Source: Amia ocellicauda (lineage: Eukaryota; Chordata; Actinopteri; Amiiformes; Amiidae). Taken from it: 64,000 nucleotides of DNA. The position numbers were made by a program, and so were the translations under genes. The notes under the pieces are model-generated. The model did no database searches, was not told the origin of the DNA, and worked only from the letters and a program-made list of their open reading frames with translations. The stretch lies in assembly GCF_036373705.1 (NCBI RefSeq), contig NC_089850.1:29762733-29826732 (forward strand), given 5' to 3'. Positions 38,601 to 49,946 of this stretch are shown piece after piece. Positions within the stretch are counted from its first letter, which is position 1. The number at the start of each line of letters is the position of its first letter.

Positions 38601-41600
38601 TAGTCCTTCATCCTTTGGATTAGAAATACAAACATTATTTTTGAGATATTAAATGCAAGTATATAAAGCATCCTTTTGGATTGACTGTAGCTGTATGATT
38701 TTTTTTTTTTTTTTTTTTACACACACATGTTGTTGAAAGGATACCATTTTACAGTTTACAATTAGACATACTGTATAAGGACAACAAACTGTACATTAGG
38801 TTTAAATTAAAAGAATAATCAGTCAGAGGATGTAGGAATTGTAACTACTTATAATGCCATCTAGTGGTGCGTGCATATACACTCACCTAAAGGATTATTA
38901 GGAACACCATACTAATACTGTGTTTGACCCCCTTTCGCCTTCAGAACTGCCTTAATTCTACGTGGCATTGATTCAACAAGGTGCTGAAAGCATTCTTTAG
39001 AAATGTTGGCCCATATTGATAGGATAGCATCTTGCAGTTGATGGAGATTTGTGGGATGCACATCCAGGGCACCAAGCTCCCGTTCCACCACATCCCAAAG
39101 ATGCTCTATTGGGTTGAGATCTGGTGACTGTGGGGGCCAGTTTAGTACAGTGAACTCATTGTCATGTTCAAGAAACCAATTTGAAATGATTCGACCTTTG
39201 TGACATGGTGCATTATCCTGCTGGAAGTAGCCATCAGAGGATGGGTACATGGTGGTCATAAAGGGATGGACATGGTCAGAAACAATGCTCAGGTAGGCCG
39301 TGGCATTTAAACGATGCCCAATTGGCACTAAGGGGCCTAAAGTGTGCCAAGAAAACATCCCCCACACCATTACACCACCACCACCAGCCTGCACAGTGGT
39401 AACAAGGCATGATGGATCCATGTTCTCATTCTGTTTACGCCAAATTCTGACTCTACCATCTGAATGTCTCAACAGAAATCGAGACTCATCAGACCAGGCA
39501 ACATTTTTCCAGTCTTCAACTGTCCAATTTTGGTGAGCTTGTGCAAATTGTAGCCTCTTTTTCCTATTTGTAGTGGAGATGAGTGGTACCCGGTGGGGTC
39601 TTCTGCTGTTGTAGCCCATCTGCCTCAAGGTTGTACGTGTTGTGGCTTCACAAATGCTTTGCTGCATACCTCGGTTGTAACGAGTGGTTATTTCAGTCAA
39701 AGTTGCTCTTCTATCAGCTTGAATCAGTCGGCCCATTCTCCTCTGACCTCTAGCATCAACAAGGCATTTTCGCCCACAGGACTGCCGCATACTGGATGTT
39801 TTTCCCTTTTCACACCATTCTTTGTAAACCCTAGAAATGGTTGTGCGTGAAAATCCCAGTAACTGAGCAGATTGTGAAATACTCAGACCGGCCCGTCTGG
39901 CACCAACAACCATGCCACGCTCAAAATTGCTTAAATCACCTCTTTCCCATTCAGACATTCAATTTGGAGTTCAGGAGATTGTCTTGACCAGGACCACACC
40001 CCTAAATGCATTGAAGCAACTGCCATGTGATTGGTTGGTTAGATAATTGCATTAATGAGAAATTGAACTTTAATACTTTAGGTGAGTGTATTATATACAT
40101 ATATGCACACAGATAGAGGAACTAATTAGTGTGATTGGGGAAAAACAATTTTAAATTAAAATAAGTTCTTTAACATTGTGATTAGGTTAATAGAATGCAA
40201 GATAATTGCCAAAGCTGACATACTTCACATCTTACCCTCACAGGTTTCTTCATCTTCTTCTTTGGTTTGCTTCCAGATGAGAGTGAAGAAATAGGAATTT
40301 GATTCTTTTCAAGACCTGACTGAAGCTGGCAAAAATAAAAATAAGAATGAAAAAAACTATAGAACAATGTTTATAGTTTTTTTTTTTTTTTTTTTTTTTA
40401 ACAGCCTGCTCGGACCCATGACCATTTAATGTGGTCCACAGCTACAGGCCTTATTCTCGTCTTCGTTAAGATTAGTTGATTACATTTCATCAGAATATAG
40501 GACACCAGTAACATTACTCTCTGGAGTAGAATACTGTAACAAGGACCGAGGACCAAAGAATCCGTGTACATCCCTAAACACCTTTGGTTTGCAGTCTTAT
40601 TCATTGCAGTTCAAAGGTCCATTGTCCTTACTGGACAGAGCTCCCAGTGAAACAAAACCTGTGTATGTTAAGATCCACCTAAATCTAAAGAAACTTATAA
40701 TGAATATCAACATGTTAAATAAACCATCATTTTAATTTTGTATGAAGTCACTGTACCGACATTGTAGGGTCAGTTCATCCCTTCGATGACCAGGATGTTG
40801 GAGTGTCTACCTGTGTTGACAGACTGCCCAAAAAACTATGCATTATATAAAGAGTCTTTGTGGAGCAACTTATACAGGTTTTACTTGAATTACATAAAAG
40901 ACAATATGCTTTACCTGAAGGAGCCGGAGGCAAGGAACAATATGTCCAATGCATGTTTGATTGGTTGGTTGGTTATTTTAAGCGAGCCACCTGCTGTTGA
41001 CTGTGGGTTAATAGCCTACCTGGGCAGCTTTTTCTTGTATTAGCTTGCGCTGGTGTTCCTCTTCCAGAAGCTTCTGCTCCAGCTGATGGATCTTTCTCTA
41101 AAGAAATTTGAAGAGAAAATAAATTCAGGGCTATATAAACAGAAGGTCGATTTTACATTACCTTTAAAGTTTATTATTTGAACTGAAATATCTTGCCAAC
41201 CATAATAAAGTAATACAATCCCTCTGACGTGTTCCTCCACAGAAGGACAGAATGTGTGTGTGCCCCACCAGTGAAATTAAGCCCTGCTCGTGACAAAACA
41301 CAATCACAGAATTAACCCTGCGCAAACAAAAGGCTTTAAAAAATATAATTATGAACTGAAATCACAGCCAGAGACATTGTTTAAGCCTCACTCAGCTGGT
41401 GAAGGAACTAACCTGCAAACATTGTTGAATATACACTTTTCCTTAACACTAACTTTTATTGAAGGTGAATGAAAAGCTTTACTAAGAGTATTGGATGTTA
41501 TGGAGCATAAAAACGAACTAGTTTATGGTATTTTATGTAGTTATTGAGAAAGGGGAAAAAACGTAACTTTGCACCACGACTTCAGAGCACCTACCTCAGC

Positions 41601-44053
41601 AATTGACTGAGTGCTCGTTAGTTTGAGACACTCCTCCTCTAACTTTTCCAGCTTTTCTAACTTAGTATGGACATCAGCCTGGTCTTTGATTCTTTCCCGG
41701 TGAAGAGAAACCTGGAAGGAAGGATTCTTGTAACCAACTTGCTTGATTACCAATAGGAAAACTCACATTAAAGATGCCACACGAATGAAAATGTTTGAGC
41801 TGATAATAAAATAAATGAGCAAATTAAAAGTGGAAAGTCAATGGTCAGCTATTCGTTCAGTCAATTCTAAAGAAATTGCAAATCAGTTCTGTGGGCATGG
41901 GTGTCTTGCATTTCAGGAGCACAGATTTTCAATATGGTGGTGCACACTACAGTGGGACTGCACCTGTTTCTCTAGAATGGCATTCTTGTCAGTCTCTGCA
42001 TTTTCCACCATCCTTCTCATGTAATCCAGCTGCTTTTCCAGGAGGGAGCAGCGGGCTTCGGCCGAGCGCAAATTAGCCACAAGCTCTAAGAGACATTAAC
42101 ACAAGATTTAAAAATGTATTGCTTGACTGTCTGATGTTAATGACATTTTTAGCAATTATTTTTAAAAAGTACTAAACGCAATTCAATCCACACTGCAAAT
42201 GACAATTGCTATTTTTTTTTAAATAAACTATAGTATACATAGAAAAAGAGAATACACATTTGATTATAAATAATTCTGCATTAAATGCTCTACAGCTGGG
42301 TTTACATGCTCGTGAAAAGTTATGACAGTACAGGAGTGTAGATAAGTTATTTCAAAGTGGTATGTCTGGATCTTAATAAAATGAGAACCTTTGTCCTGTG
42401 CAGTCTCTTTCTCCACAACATCTTCTGTTCTCTTTTGCTGCTCAGAGCCGCTTTTCTGCCACTGGGCCTTCTCCGACAGCTGCCTCATGCTGCTCTCAGC
42501 CTGAACTCTCTCCAGCTCCAAGCGGCGAATCTTCTCCTGCAGCGTCTTCAGCGCCGAGATCACAGCTGTCACAATCAGGACAGACAGATTCAGTCCAAGC
42601 TAAGGAAAATACTTAATCCAAGCTTTAACTCAGCGAGCATATTTTCAGATTTACATAATGATAATGTCAGACATTTTGAACTTGTAACATGTGAGGAACA
42701 TCTACATGAAATAAAATAATAAAATAAAAACTTGGAAAAACTGAAAGTAGGCTGGAGTCCACCAGAGCAATACATTAAATAGATTTACTCAATCCATCCT
42801 TAATGGAGCATAGCTCTTACTGAAGCTAAAGGGTTCTACCACTATTCCACTAATCAATTCATATTTAATACATATTTAATACATTTATGAGGGCTGCGGC
42901 ACCCCACCATCTCTTAAATACGGCACTGCTGCATTGAGAAGACATTTTAAATGTACAAATATTCATTGATCTGCATTTTAGGCACATTTTGCAATAAGCA
43001 GCCACTACAGGACCATATAATATTGCTCTCGTGATAGAATGCAGGACTTTGACAGATTAGCTACATTAATCACACAATTACAAAGGCTGCCTGGAGAGTC
43101 CATAGGTGAACCTAAATGTCTATTGTGTAGTATAGGCAGTTCAGCATGTTATTGTTGGTAAATAAGATATGTAGCACAGCTGAGGTGAAGCATAATTACT
43201 GTCACATGTGTATTAGGATTCAAATTGCCATTCTCCAACACCACATTATGATTTAATGACACAGAGCCCAACAGGAAACCACTGGGCCAGAAATGAATTG
43301 ATAATCAATTCTACCACCACAAGCTCAATAATGTAATTTTACAGTTTATGTGCGAGTGCATATATGTGCATCCAAACTGTGATACAACCAAGACAGGTCA
43401 CCTTTACTGCTGGCTTCAGTTTTTCCTTCATCCGTTTCAGGATTCAGCTTCATGAGTCTGCCACTACTGTCTGCCATGATGGCGGGTGGTGGTTTGTGGT
43501 AGACAAACAAAGGAGCTGGCATTTTCTCTGGGGGGAGATAGAAACTCCCCAAGTAACTGTGTTTAGAAGGAGATCCAACACTTATGTTCTGCAGAATAAA
43601 ATAAAACATTTACTTTTTTACTAAATCAAATGTAAACATTAACATATACAACAAAATTATAGTGATCCTTTATACGAGAGAGAATTGATAGAATAAATAT
43701 GAAACTAGAACACTTAAATACAGAACAATACACACATAATGGTGCTGTACTTTTAAACGTGGTCCTCCTCTACAACAAAACATAGGCCTATTGCGTTCAA
43801 ATACATGAGTATTGACAGTAATGTTATATTGTTACAATCTCCTTACAATATTATGTTACAATATATATACCAGCTCACGCTTGCTTGCTAGTTTAGGCTT
43901 ACACCTGTGTGTTTTAAAAGATGTTGTTGTCGACATACATTGGCCGAGACATATACGTCAGAAAACGACGTTAGCTAATCACTACATAATAAATACAGTC
44001 TGAAACGCATTCAAATATAGTTCAACCGATACCTGCTGTTGAAACGGCTCCAT
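35670..44053 (-). CDS. cep57l1: CEP57L1, centrosomal protein 57-like 1, complete, 11 coding exons
   Basis: The exons are 44033-44053 (ATG), 43402-43588, 42389-42565, 41964-42085, 41595-41711, 41020-41097, 40236-40325, 38402-38482, 37390-37631, 36836-36980 and 35670-35900 (stop TAG). All phases agree, giving 496 codons against about 460 in human CEP57L1. Exons 3-6 hold the N-terminal coiled coil (centrosome-localisation region, with ISALKTLQEKIRRLELERVQ diagnostic for CEP57/CEP57L1). Exon 7 is Lys-rich. Exons 9-10 hold the C-terminal microtubule-binding coiled coil (LSELLLALQDELGQMS; GEQISKLKKHQ). The end KKDDIMWEQ fits CEP57L1 rather than CEP57. The family acts at centrosomes and microtubules. 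The gene lies head-to-head with sesn1. An Incomer transposon sits in the intron between exons 7 and 8. Confidence 0.95.
38880..40088 (-). mobile_element. Intact Incomer-type (DD36E) Tc1/mariner transposon
   Basis: The element is 1,209 bp long with short inverted ends (CACTCACCTAAAG at the left; its complement at the right) and a TA target duplication at 38878-38879 and 40089-40090. It holds one uninterrupted transposase ORF. It lies in the cep57l1 intron between exons 7 and 8, in the same orientation as the gene. Two further copies in this window are almost identical, indicating recent movement. Confidence 0.9.
38912..39958 (-). CDS. DD36E transposase, full length, 348 aa
   Basis: This is a cut-and-paste transposase. 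A helix-turn-helix lies at about residues 25-48 (LSISQSAQLLGFSRTTISRV) and a second DNA-binding region to about residue 125. The DDE catalytic domain has D157 (WSDES), D248 (FQQDNAPCH) and E285 (PDLNPIEHLWD). There are 36 residues between the second D and E, unlike the 34 of classic Tc1, which places it in the DD36E 'Incomer' family described in animals. It has no stops or frameshifts and all catalytic residues are present, so it could be active. The ATG starts 17 bases before a basic/acidic N-terminus (MSEWERGDLSNFERG). Confidence 0.92.
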   Translation of the reverse strand: MSEWERGDLSNFERGMVVGARRAGLSISQSAQLLGFSRTTISRVYKEWCEKGKTSSMRQSCGRKCLVDARGQRRMGRLIQADRRATLTEITTRYNRGMQQSICEATTRTTLRQMGYNSRRPHRVPLISTTNRKKRLQFAQAHQNWTVEDWKNVAWSDESRFLLRHSDGRVRIWRKQNENMDPSCLVTTVQAGGGGVMVWGMFSWHTLGPLVPIGHRLNATAYLSIVSDHVHPFMTTMYPSSDGYFQQDNAPCHKGRIISNWFLEHDNEFTVLNWPPQSPDLNPIEHLWDVVERELGALDVHPTNLHQLQDAILSIWANISKECFQHLVESMPRRIKAVLKAKGGQTQY

Positions 44054-44250
44054 AGTTGATCTTATAATATCTGTATCTCTATGTTTGCTTGGTTTTGGGG
44101 TATTTCCTCCCAACTGCAAGGTTTCGGTTTGGTATCCCGGTCGTCCTCTCTGGATGGCGTTAGCAGTTTAAATTTCCCTCCTCCTTTGCCGCCCCTCTCA
44201 CAGGCCCGCCTACAAATGAAGGGCTGCTCAAAGCACCAGCTCAAAGATGC
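44054..44250 (-). promoter_or_regulatory. cep57l1 5' UTR and promoter region
   Basis: The sequence upstream of the ATG exon is moderately GC-rich with several CpGs and pyrimidine-rich CCTCC/CCGCCC runs (44180-44205). I see no TATA box. No separate upstream exon could be placed. Confidence 0.4.
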
Positions 44251-45600
44251 ATAATACTACTAGGATAAACTATTTGGTGACCAGTTTCTTTCCATTATTA
44301 TTCCCTGTCCTTATCACCATTAACGAATTAGACTCTTCTTTACAATTTGATACTCTATACAAAGACAAATCCGTATATTTCACATTTACCACACAATCAT
44401 GAAGGTCAATGTCAAAAGGACAGACAAAATGAGTTGTTTGCTTGTTGCAATGAAGTTAGCAAAAAGTGAATTTTATGTAATTTTACCCCACTGGTGGACT
44501 CATAGATCTGAAAAAATATTTATTTGTATTATTACCTGTGTATTTAGTACCACAACCACTGTACTGAGATATCATATTTCTTCTTGGTCTTGACAGACAT
44601 TTGTTTTAACACAATTATTTAAAAGTGTGTTATCTTCTTGATCCCTTCCCCTGCTGCTGTCAAACAGTAAAATCCAACACATTGTACTTCTCTAAACCAT
44701 CTGTGCTTTTAATCTATTTACATTCACCCAATTTACAGTCGCTGGTTTCATGTTTACTCTTAAAGGGCCCAGCCTTGAAACATCAGAGCAATTTCAGACG
44801 TGTCTATGTATACCAATGACTAAAACTTCTCTCATTATATGACATTATGACCTTCTGCACCAATCATTACCGGTTAAAGGAATCACATGTACATATAAAG
44901 TACTGGCCACCTGGTGCCCAGCTGTCTTGAACAGGCCAGCATTGCTGCACATGCTCCACTGCGCCTGTGTTAATCTCCAAAATGTATCTAGAGAGTTTGC
45001 AGAGTGGCTCACACATGGCTCAGCAACACATATGGAGAGTATAACAGTCACACTGACATCTGTGCCACTGTCAGTCAACACAAAGTTCTCTAAGTAAAAT
45101 TACCCCGTGCTTGCTGTTGTACACTGTAGAGACCTTACATTTAAACCACACATAACACGTATCACTATCCAACTGGCCCTCTGCATGTTTCTTATTCATT
45201 TAAATTTTAAAGATAACAAACAAACAAAAAAACATGTTGTATGTTTGGCCTTAACCCTGTTCATACTATGAGACCTCTCTCTCACTGAGAGTTTGTCAAG
45301 TGAGCAAATGAGATCACATGATTTTTAATATGTTCACTTGCTATGTGCCTTGTTATTTGGCCCCTGCTGTCAGACCAGTTTATGCTTTATCAAAATAGAG
45401 CATTCATAGTGCTAGACATGAAGATGTTGTCTGCAGGTTAGTATTATCAGACAGCTGCCTAAACAGGTCTTGATCTAGGTGCATTTGTACTGCTCTCCTA
45501 CAGGCCAGGGCCAAGGAGACTTTAAGACAAGGCAGACTTTCAAACTTTGTAAACTTCTTTACACCTAGGGAATTATCATAAAGAAAAATACATTCATATT

Positions 45601-45631
<31 letters not shown>

Positions 45632-46008
45632 ATATAATATATTACACACACACACACACACACTACTGTGCAGACGTTTTAGGCAGGTGTGACAAAATGC
45701 TGTAAAGTAAGAATGCTTTTTTGGATGAAGGCCTCCCCAAAATGCTTCCCCTTGCTTCGATTTACAGTTTCTCTTTTCCATGTCACGCCTGCAAAGTTTA
45801 TTATTAATCTTCCCTTCTTTTATGTGTTTTTTGTTTTGTTTTCATGCCTTGGGATGGATTCAATAGCTTCCTCTGTCCATCTTTGGTCTGTTCTCACAGT
45901 GTTGTTGCTGTTGTAACATTCTCACTCTCAGTGATGTCACATATTTTGGTTTATTCTTGGATACATTCATTTTTTCCCCTCTATATCTTCTTGTTATTCC
46001 AAGCATAG

Positions 46009-46082
<74 letters not shown>

Positions 46083-46559
46083 ACAATTACTGTTTAATTG
46101 AAGCATACAGACACAAACACAGCTTGGGCCCGTCATACATATATCAGTCTGATTGACTGTACTCACTGCGATCATCAGCAAGTACAGCAATGTAAACAAA
46201 TGATGTAATGATGCTGACATAAAAAAGATCCTGACTGCAAAATACCTCTGCAAAAGATATTAATTTAAAAAACTGTTGCATCTTGAGGTTGATGTGGTCA
46301 GGAGGAAAGCCTAAATACGGGCCTGTGTGATCCTTTGTGAAGTTTTATGTCCAGTAGCGCACCAGCACTACACAATTCACTGCCTATGGTGGCAGAAACA
46401 GACCCAACTGAATCTCCTGCACGGCAGAAACCGGCCTGAATCATCATTCTCAAAATATAAACGAAAATGTTATTATCTTTGTGACTTGGTAGTTAATTTC
46501 TGTGCGCTGATCTATTTTTACATACTGTATTCCCAACTATAGCAGAGGAATGGTAATGT
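44251..46559. other. cep57l1-sesn1 divergent intergenic region
   Basis: AT-rich region with microsatellites at 45601-45662 and 46011-46079. A segment at about 45663-45720 (TTTTAGGCAGGTGTGACAAA) resembles the terminus of a dispersed fish repeat, but no gene is seen. Confidence 0.55.
46011..46079. repeat. (TA)n microsatellite
   Basis: About 34 uninterrupted TA units lie in the cep57l1-sesn1 intergenic region. A TG/AC-rich tract also lies at 45601-45662. Confidence 0.95.
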
Positions 46560-46900
46560 GCGGGTGGGTGTGCACCTCCCCGCTCCTCTCTTCATTTTCA
46601 GATAAACAAGTGAGGTTTGAGCGGAGGATGGTCACGGTTAACTGTACATTTTGTCGCGATTCATCGGGAATTGTAGTTTCCGAGCTGGGCTTCGTGTGGC
46701 CGCCGCAATAGCACACAGACGAACAACAAACTCCAAGTCCCAGGAGCCACCGCGACACATGCGAGCATGGTAATGCTAAAGCTTTAAATTGCACCGAGGC
46801 CACGCCTTTGCTTGTTGCCGATTGGCTTAGAAGCGACAGAGTCCCGCCTCTACTTTGCATTGTCAAGTTCAATTGAGCGGCCGAGCTGTCAATTAAACAG
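46560..46900 (+). promoter_or_regulatory. sesn1: sesn1 CpG-rich promoter
   Basis: This is a CpG-rich stretch in AT-rich surroundings. It carries an inverted CCAAT box (ATTGG at 46821-46825), a GC box (CCCGCC at 46843-46848) and two sites like the ZNF143/THAP11 element. There is no TATA box, which is typical of a broad vertebrate promoter. It precedes candidate non-coding exons of sesn1 and lies 2.6 kb from the divergent cep57l1 start. Confidence 0.55.
46666..46678 (-). promoter_or_regulatory. ZNF143/THAP11-type site ACTACAATTCCC
   Basis: The minus strand reads AACTACAATTCCC, a perfect match to the core of the well-known ACTACAATTCCC promoter element. A second, imperfect copy (ACTCCAAGTCCCAG, 2 mismatches to ACTACAATTCCCAG) lies on the plus strand at 46730-46743. 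Confidence 0.6.
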
Positions 46901-47385
46901 CCACCCTTTCATTCTGTGGTGAGAAGGTTCTCTCACGGCCAGTGGCAGGAGCAAGATTTACAGCCGAAGGACCTATGCAAAAGACAAGTAGGTTTAACGT
47001 GTTTATTATGAAGTATCTAGAGTGCTGCTATATCGGATACCCAGGGTGGAAATTATAAAGCTAACGGTTAAGCGGCATATTCCAGTTACAGAAGATATAG
47101 TGCCTTGAGTAGTATGTTTTATTTGTGCTATTATATTGTTTGTTTAAGATTGAATGAAAAGCTACAATGGTTACAAAAATATGATTGTGATTGTGTACAT
47201 ATCAGAGTAGATGCTTTTAAAACTTGATCGCTCCCAAATGTCCTTATTGCACATGTTTAAAGCAACGCTTTGTCTTTTTTACTTTGCATCTTGGCAGGTA
47301 AAATAAGAAACGGCGTAAACAACAATGCCACTGCATCACTGACTCGCAGATCGATGGGAAGCAAAACCGACAATTCCCCCAAAAA
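46880..47385 (+). other. sesn1: Candidate sesn1 upstream exons (46880-46987 and 47298-47385)
   Basis: A first exon could end at 46987 with a GTAGGT donor just after the promoter. A second candidate, 47298-47385, has a strong pyrimidine tract and TTGGCAG acceptor and a GTATAT donor. It contains a short ATG frame (MGSKTDNSPKK) that could only matter if joined in frame to an exon outside the window. Known SESN1 genes use alternative 5' exons, which makes this plausible but unproven. Confidence 0.35.
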
Positions 47386-48133
47386 GTATATATAACAAAA
47401 TAATGTATTGCACATTAAAAAAACATAGCTTTAGCTAGGGTTACATTGTAACAGTTTCCCCAGCTAGATAAAGGGCAAGTTGTTAGGTTCCATTTCAAAT
47501 ATATAGGCTACATGCATAAATAAATAATTAAATGCATACATAAAAGTTTCCCAAAACATGTTTAGCTTTTGACTGCTATGTAATATAAAGGTTAGTTAAT
47601 TCGCAAAGGTTATTCTGGAAATTAAGGCTTGGGGTCATTTATGTAGTTTTGTGGATCAGAATGTGTTTTACGGCTCCACATTGCTTGTCAAAATATTTGA
47701 ATCTAATTTAGTGCATTTTTTGTGACAATTCAGTAGAGGCGATCTTTCAACTTGTCTGGCTTGAGCAAAGACTGCATACAGCATAGTCATCCCAAGTGCC
47801 ATTTATAGCTACTCCTCTTATTCAAATCCATGCAATTGGGAAGAACATAAACGAAACACAATCTGCAGGTACATTTTTATAAACATAATTTGAAGTTAAG
47901 CACAAATAGTTGTCAAAATAGAGCACACTATTAAATTATATTGTTGCACACACAGTGAGGTATTTGGGTATTCAAATACACTTCATGGTGTGTTGAAGAA
48001 AAGCAAATGCATTCTGCCTTAAACATGTATGCTCTTGATTAGTATGCCATCACCTCACATTGTTTATGCGGATCGCAGCTGAAAACAAAATAAGGCGAAA
48101 CGGAGACAAAAACAGTCGATAAAGCGCAGGGCG

Positions 48134-48403
48134 ATGGATGTGAGGGATGCTGTCGGGAGGTGGGATGAGTTAGGGAGCAGAGATGCGAGCTCAAGAGCAG
48201 TGGCCATGGAAAACATCAGCCAAGAAGTGATGAGCCGAGTGGAGAAGATCGGTCCGGTCAAAGAGGACCTGCTGCCCCCCGGCTCTCCTGCCTGCAGCCC
48301 CGGTGATTTGAACGAGATGCTGGCTCGTCTGCTCATGCTCTCCAAGAGGTGTCCGCATGCCGACGTCAGGGAGAAGTGCGGGCTGGTGCTGCGCAGTGTC
48401 CAG
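48134..48403 (+). CDS. sesn1: Sestrin 1, first coding exon (short-isoform type); rest beyond window
   Basis: There are 90 codons from ATG 48134 to a GTAAGG donor at 48404, ending in phase 0. The residues RWDELGSRDASS, AMENISQ, LLMLSKRCPHADVREKC and LRSVQ match the start of the shorter SESN1 isoform (RWDxLxSRD...LLMLSKRCP...DVREK). Sestrins are stress-induced cytosolic proteins that bind GATOR2 and restrain mTORC1 through leucine sensing. SESN1 is a p53 and FOXO target in mammals. The conserved leucine-binding and alkylhydroperoxidase-like domains lie in later exons that I do not find before 64000, so the first intron is at least 15.6 kb. A second in-frame ATG (codon 26, 48209) follows. SESN3 is excluded because its neighbours are CEP57/FAM76B. 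Confidence 0.9.
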
Positions 48404-49250
48404 GTAAGGGTTTGAGCGAGGTGAGCCATCACTAGACATGGTGCAGACTCGCTTTGCGTCTGTATTTCCATTTCCTTTGCACAGTTTTTCTGCCAAATCT
48501 GGTTCTTGATGGTTGCTTTTTGATTGCTATATAGATGTTGTTCTTACCTGCTGGAAACCCACCATAAAGCCTCTCTCATATCTTAACATTCAGGCTGGCA
48601 AATTAATACAGTTATTGTATGAGAGATGCAGAGGCTGCCCTATGCGACGTGACATGTTCATGCATTGCACTTATTATAGAAAAGGAGTTGACAGCTGCGT
48701 TATGCAGGTAAAACCAATCAGAATCCATGTCATCAAGCTGTTCTGTGAACCTGTCAAGTGATCCTGGTCAGAGATTGATTGAGGCGATGTATGAATCATA
48801 ATGAGTTGATGGTGGAAAGAGTCAGGGGGGGAAAAGTTCAGTACTGCTTTTCTGAATGGCAGCGGATGCATATGCAAGTGTGAAGGAGCTCAAAGAAGTA
48901 TTCAAAACCTTGAGATGTTTTCATCCAGCCCCCCTTAGTGAGCTGGGATGTGTTTAGTGGGAGTTTGCCTAGACCAGCACAATCCCGTAGTTGCTGTATG
49001 TAATGTATTGTGTCATGTGTGCTGTAAGAGAATGGACCTGTTTGATTCAGGATACACATGCTTGACACACAATTGCATTTTAGTGGGTTCATGTAAATTA
49101 TTATTATAATTTTGAGTGGACAAAGGCCTGTTCAGTCCAGTTGGTTGTTGAGAATGATGTTTACTGTGTCGTTTTAAGTAATATTTCAGATGTTATACAT
49201 TAAAAAAAAAAAAAAAAAAATCTTACCATTGAAGCATTATGATGTATATG

Positions 49251-49946
49251 CAGTTAGGTCCATAAATATTTGGACAGTGACACAATTGTCATTATTTTGG
49301 CTATGCATGCCACCACAATGGATTTGGAAGCAAACAATCATGATCATTATTATTATTATTACTTATTTCTTGGCAGATGCCATTATCCAGGGCGACTTAC
49401 AAAATGTAGTAAGTCAAAATATACTTCGAAAAGCAACCCACGACTTTGTTAAGGCGAAGACGTGGAATGTTCTGCAATGGCCAAGTCAATCACCTGACCT
49501 GAATCCAACTGAGCAGCATTTCACTTGCTGAAGGCAATACTGAAGGCAAAACACCCCAAGAACAAGCAGGAACTAAAGACAGCTGCTGTACAGGCCTGGC
49601 AGAGCATCACCAGGGAAGAAACCCAGCATCTGGTGATGTCTATGGGTTCCAGACTTCAGGCAGTCATTGACTGCAAAGGATTTGCAACCAAGTATTGAAA
49701 CTTGCAATTTAATTCATGATTATGTTAGTTTGTCCAAATACTTTTGAGCCCCTAAAATAGGGGGGACCACATATATAAATGGGTGTAATTCCTACACTGT
49801 TCACTCAGTTTGGATATAACTACCCTCAAATTAATTATGAAAGTCTACACTTAAAGAACATTGTGATTGTTTCCTCCATTGTGGTGGCGTACAGAGCCAA
49901 AATGATGACAATTGAGTCACTGTCCAAATATTTATGGACCTAACTC
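49251..49946 (+). mobile_element. Internally deleted Tc1 (DD34E) element
   Basis: The inverted ends are CAGTTAGGTCCATAAATATT at the left and its complement at about 49920-49946. Only the transposase tail remains ([14 protein letters not shown]). The missing 5' part is replaced by an (ATT)n run plus a motif, GGCAGATGCCATTATCCAGG (49374-49393), that is common at fish retroposon tails. It is non-autonomous. Confidence 0.8.

Noticed and set aside
46000..46253. Minus-strand frame rich in Ile-Tyr repeats
   Set aside because: It is the translation of the (TA)n microsatellite.
47560..47569. AAACATGTTT as a p53 response element for sesn1
   Set aside because: It is a single perfect half-site without an adjacent second half-site. 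Isolated half-sites are frequent by chance.
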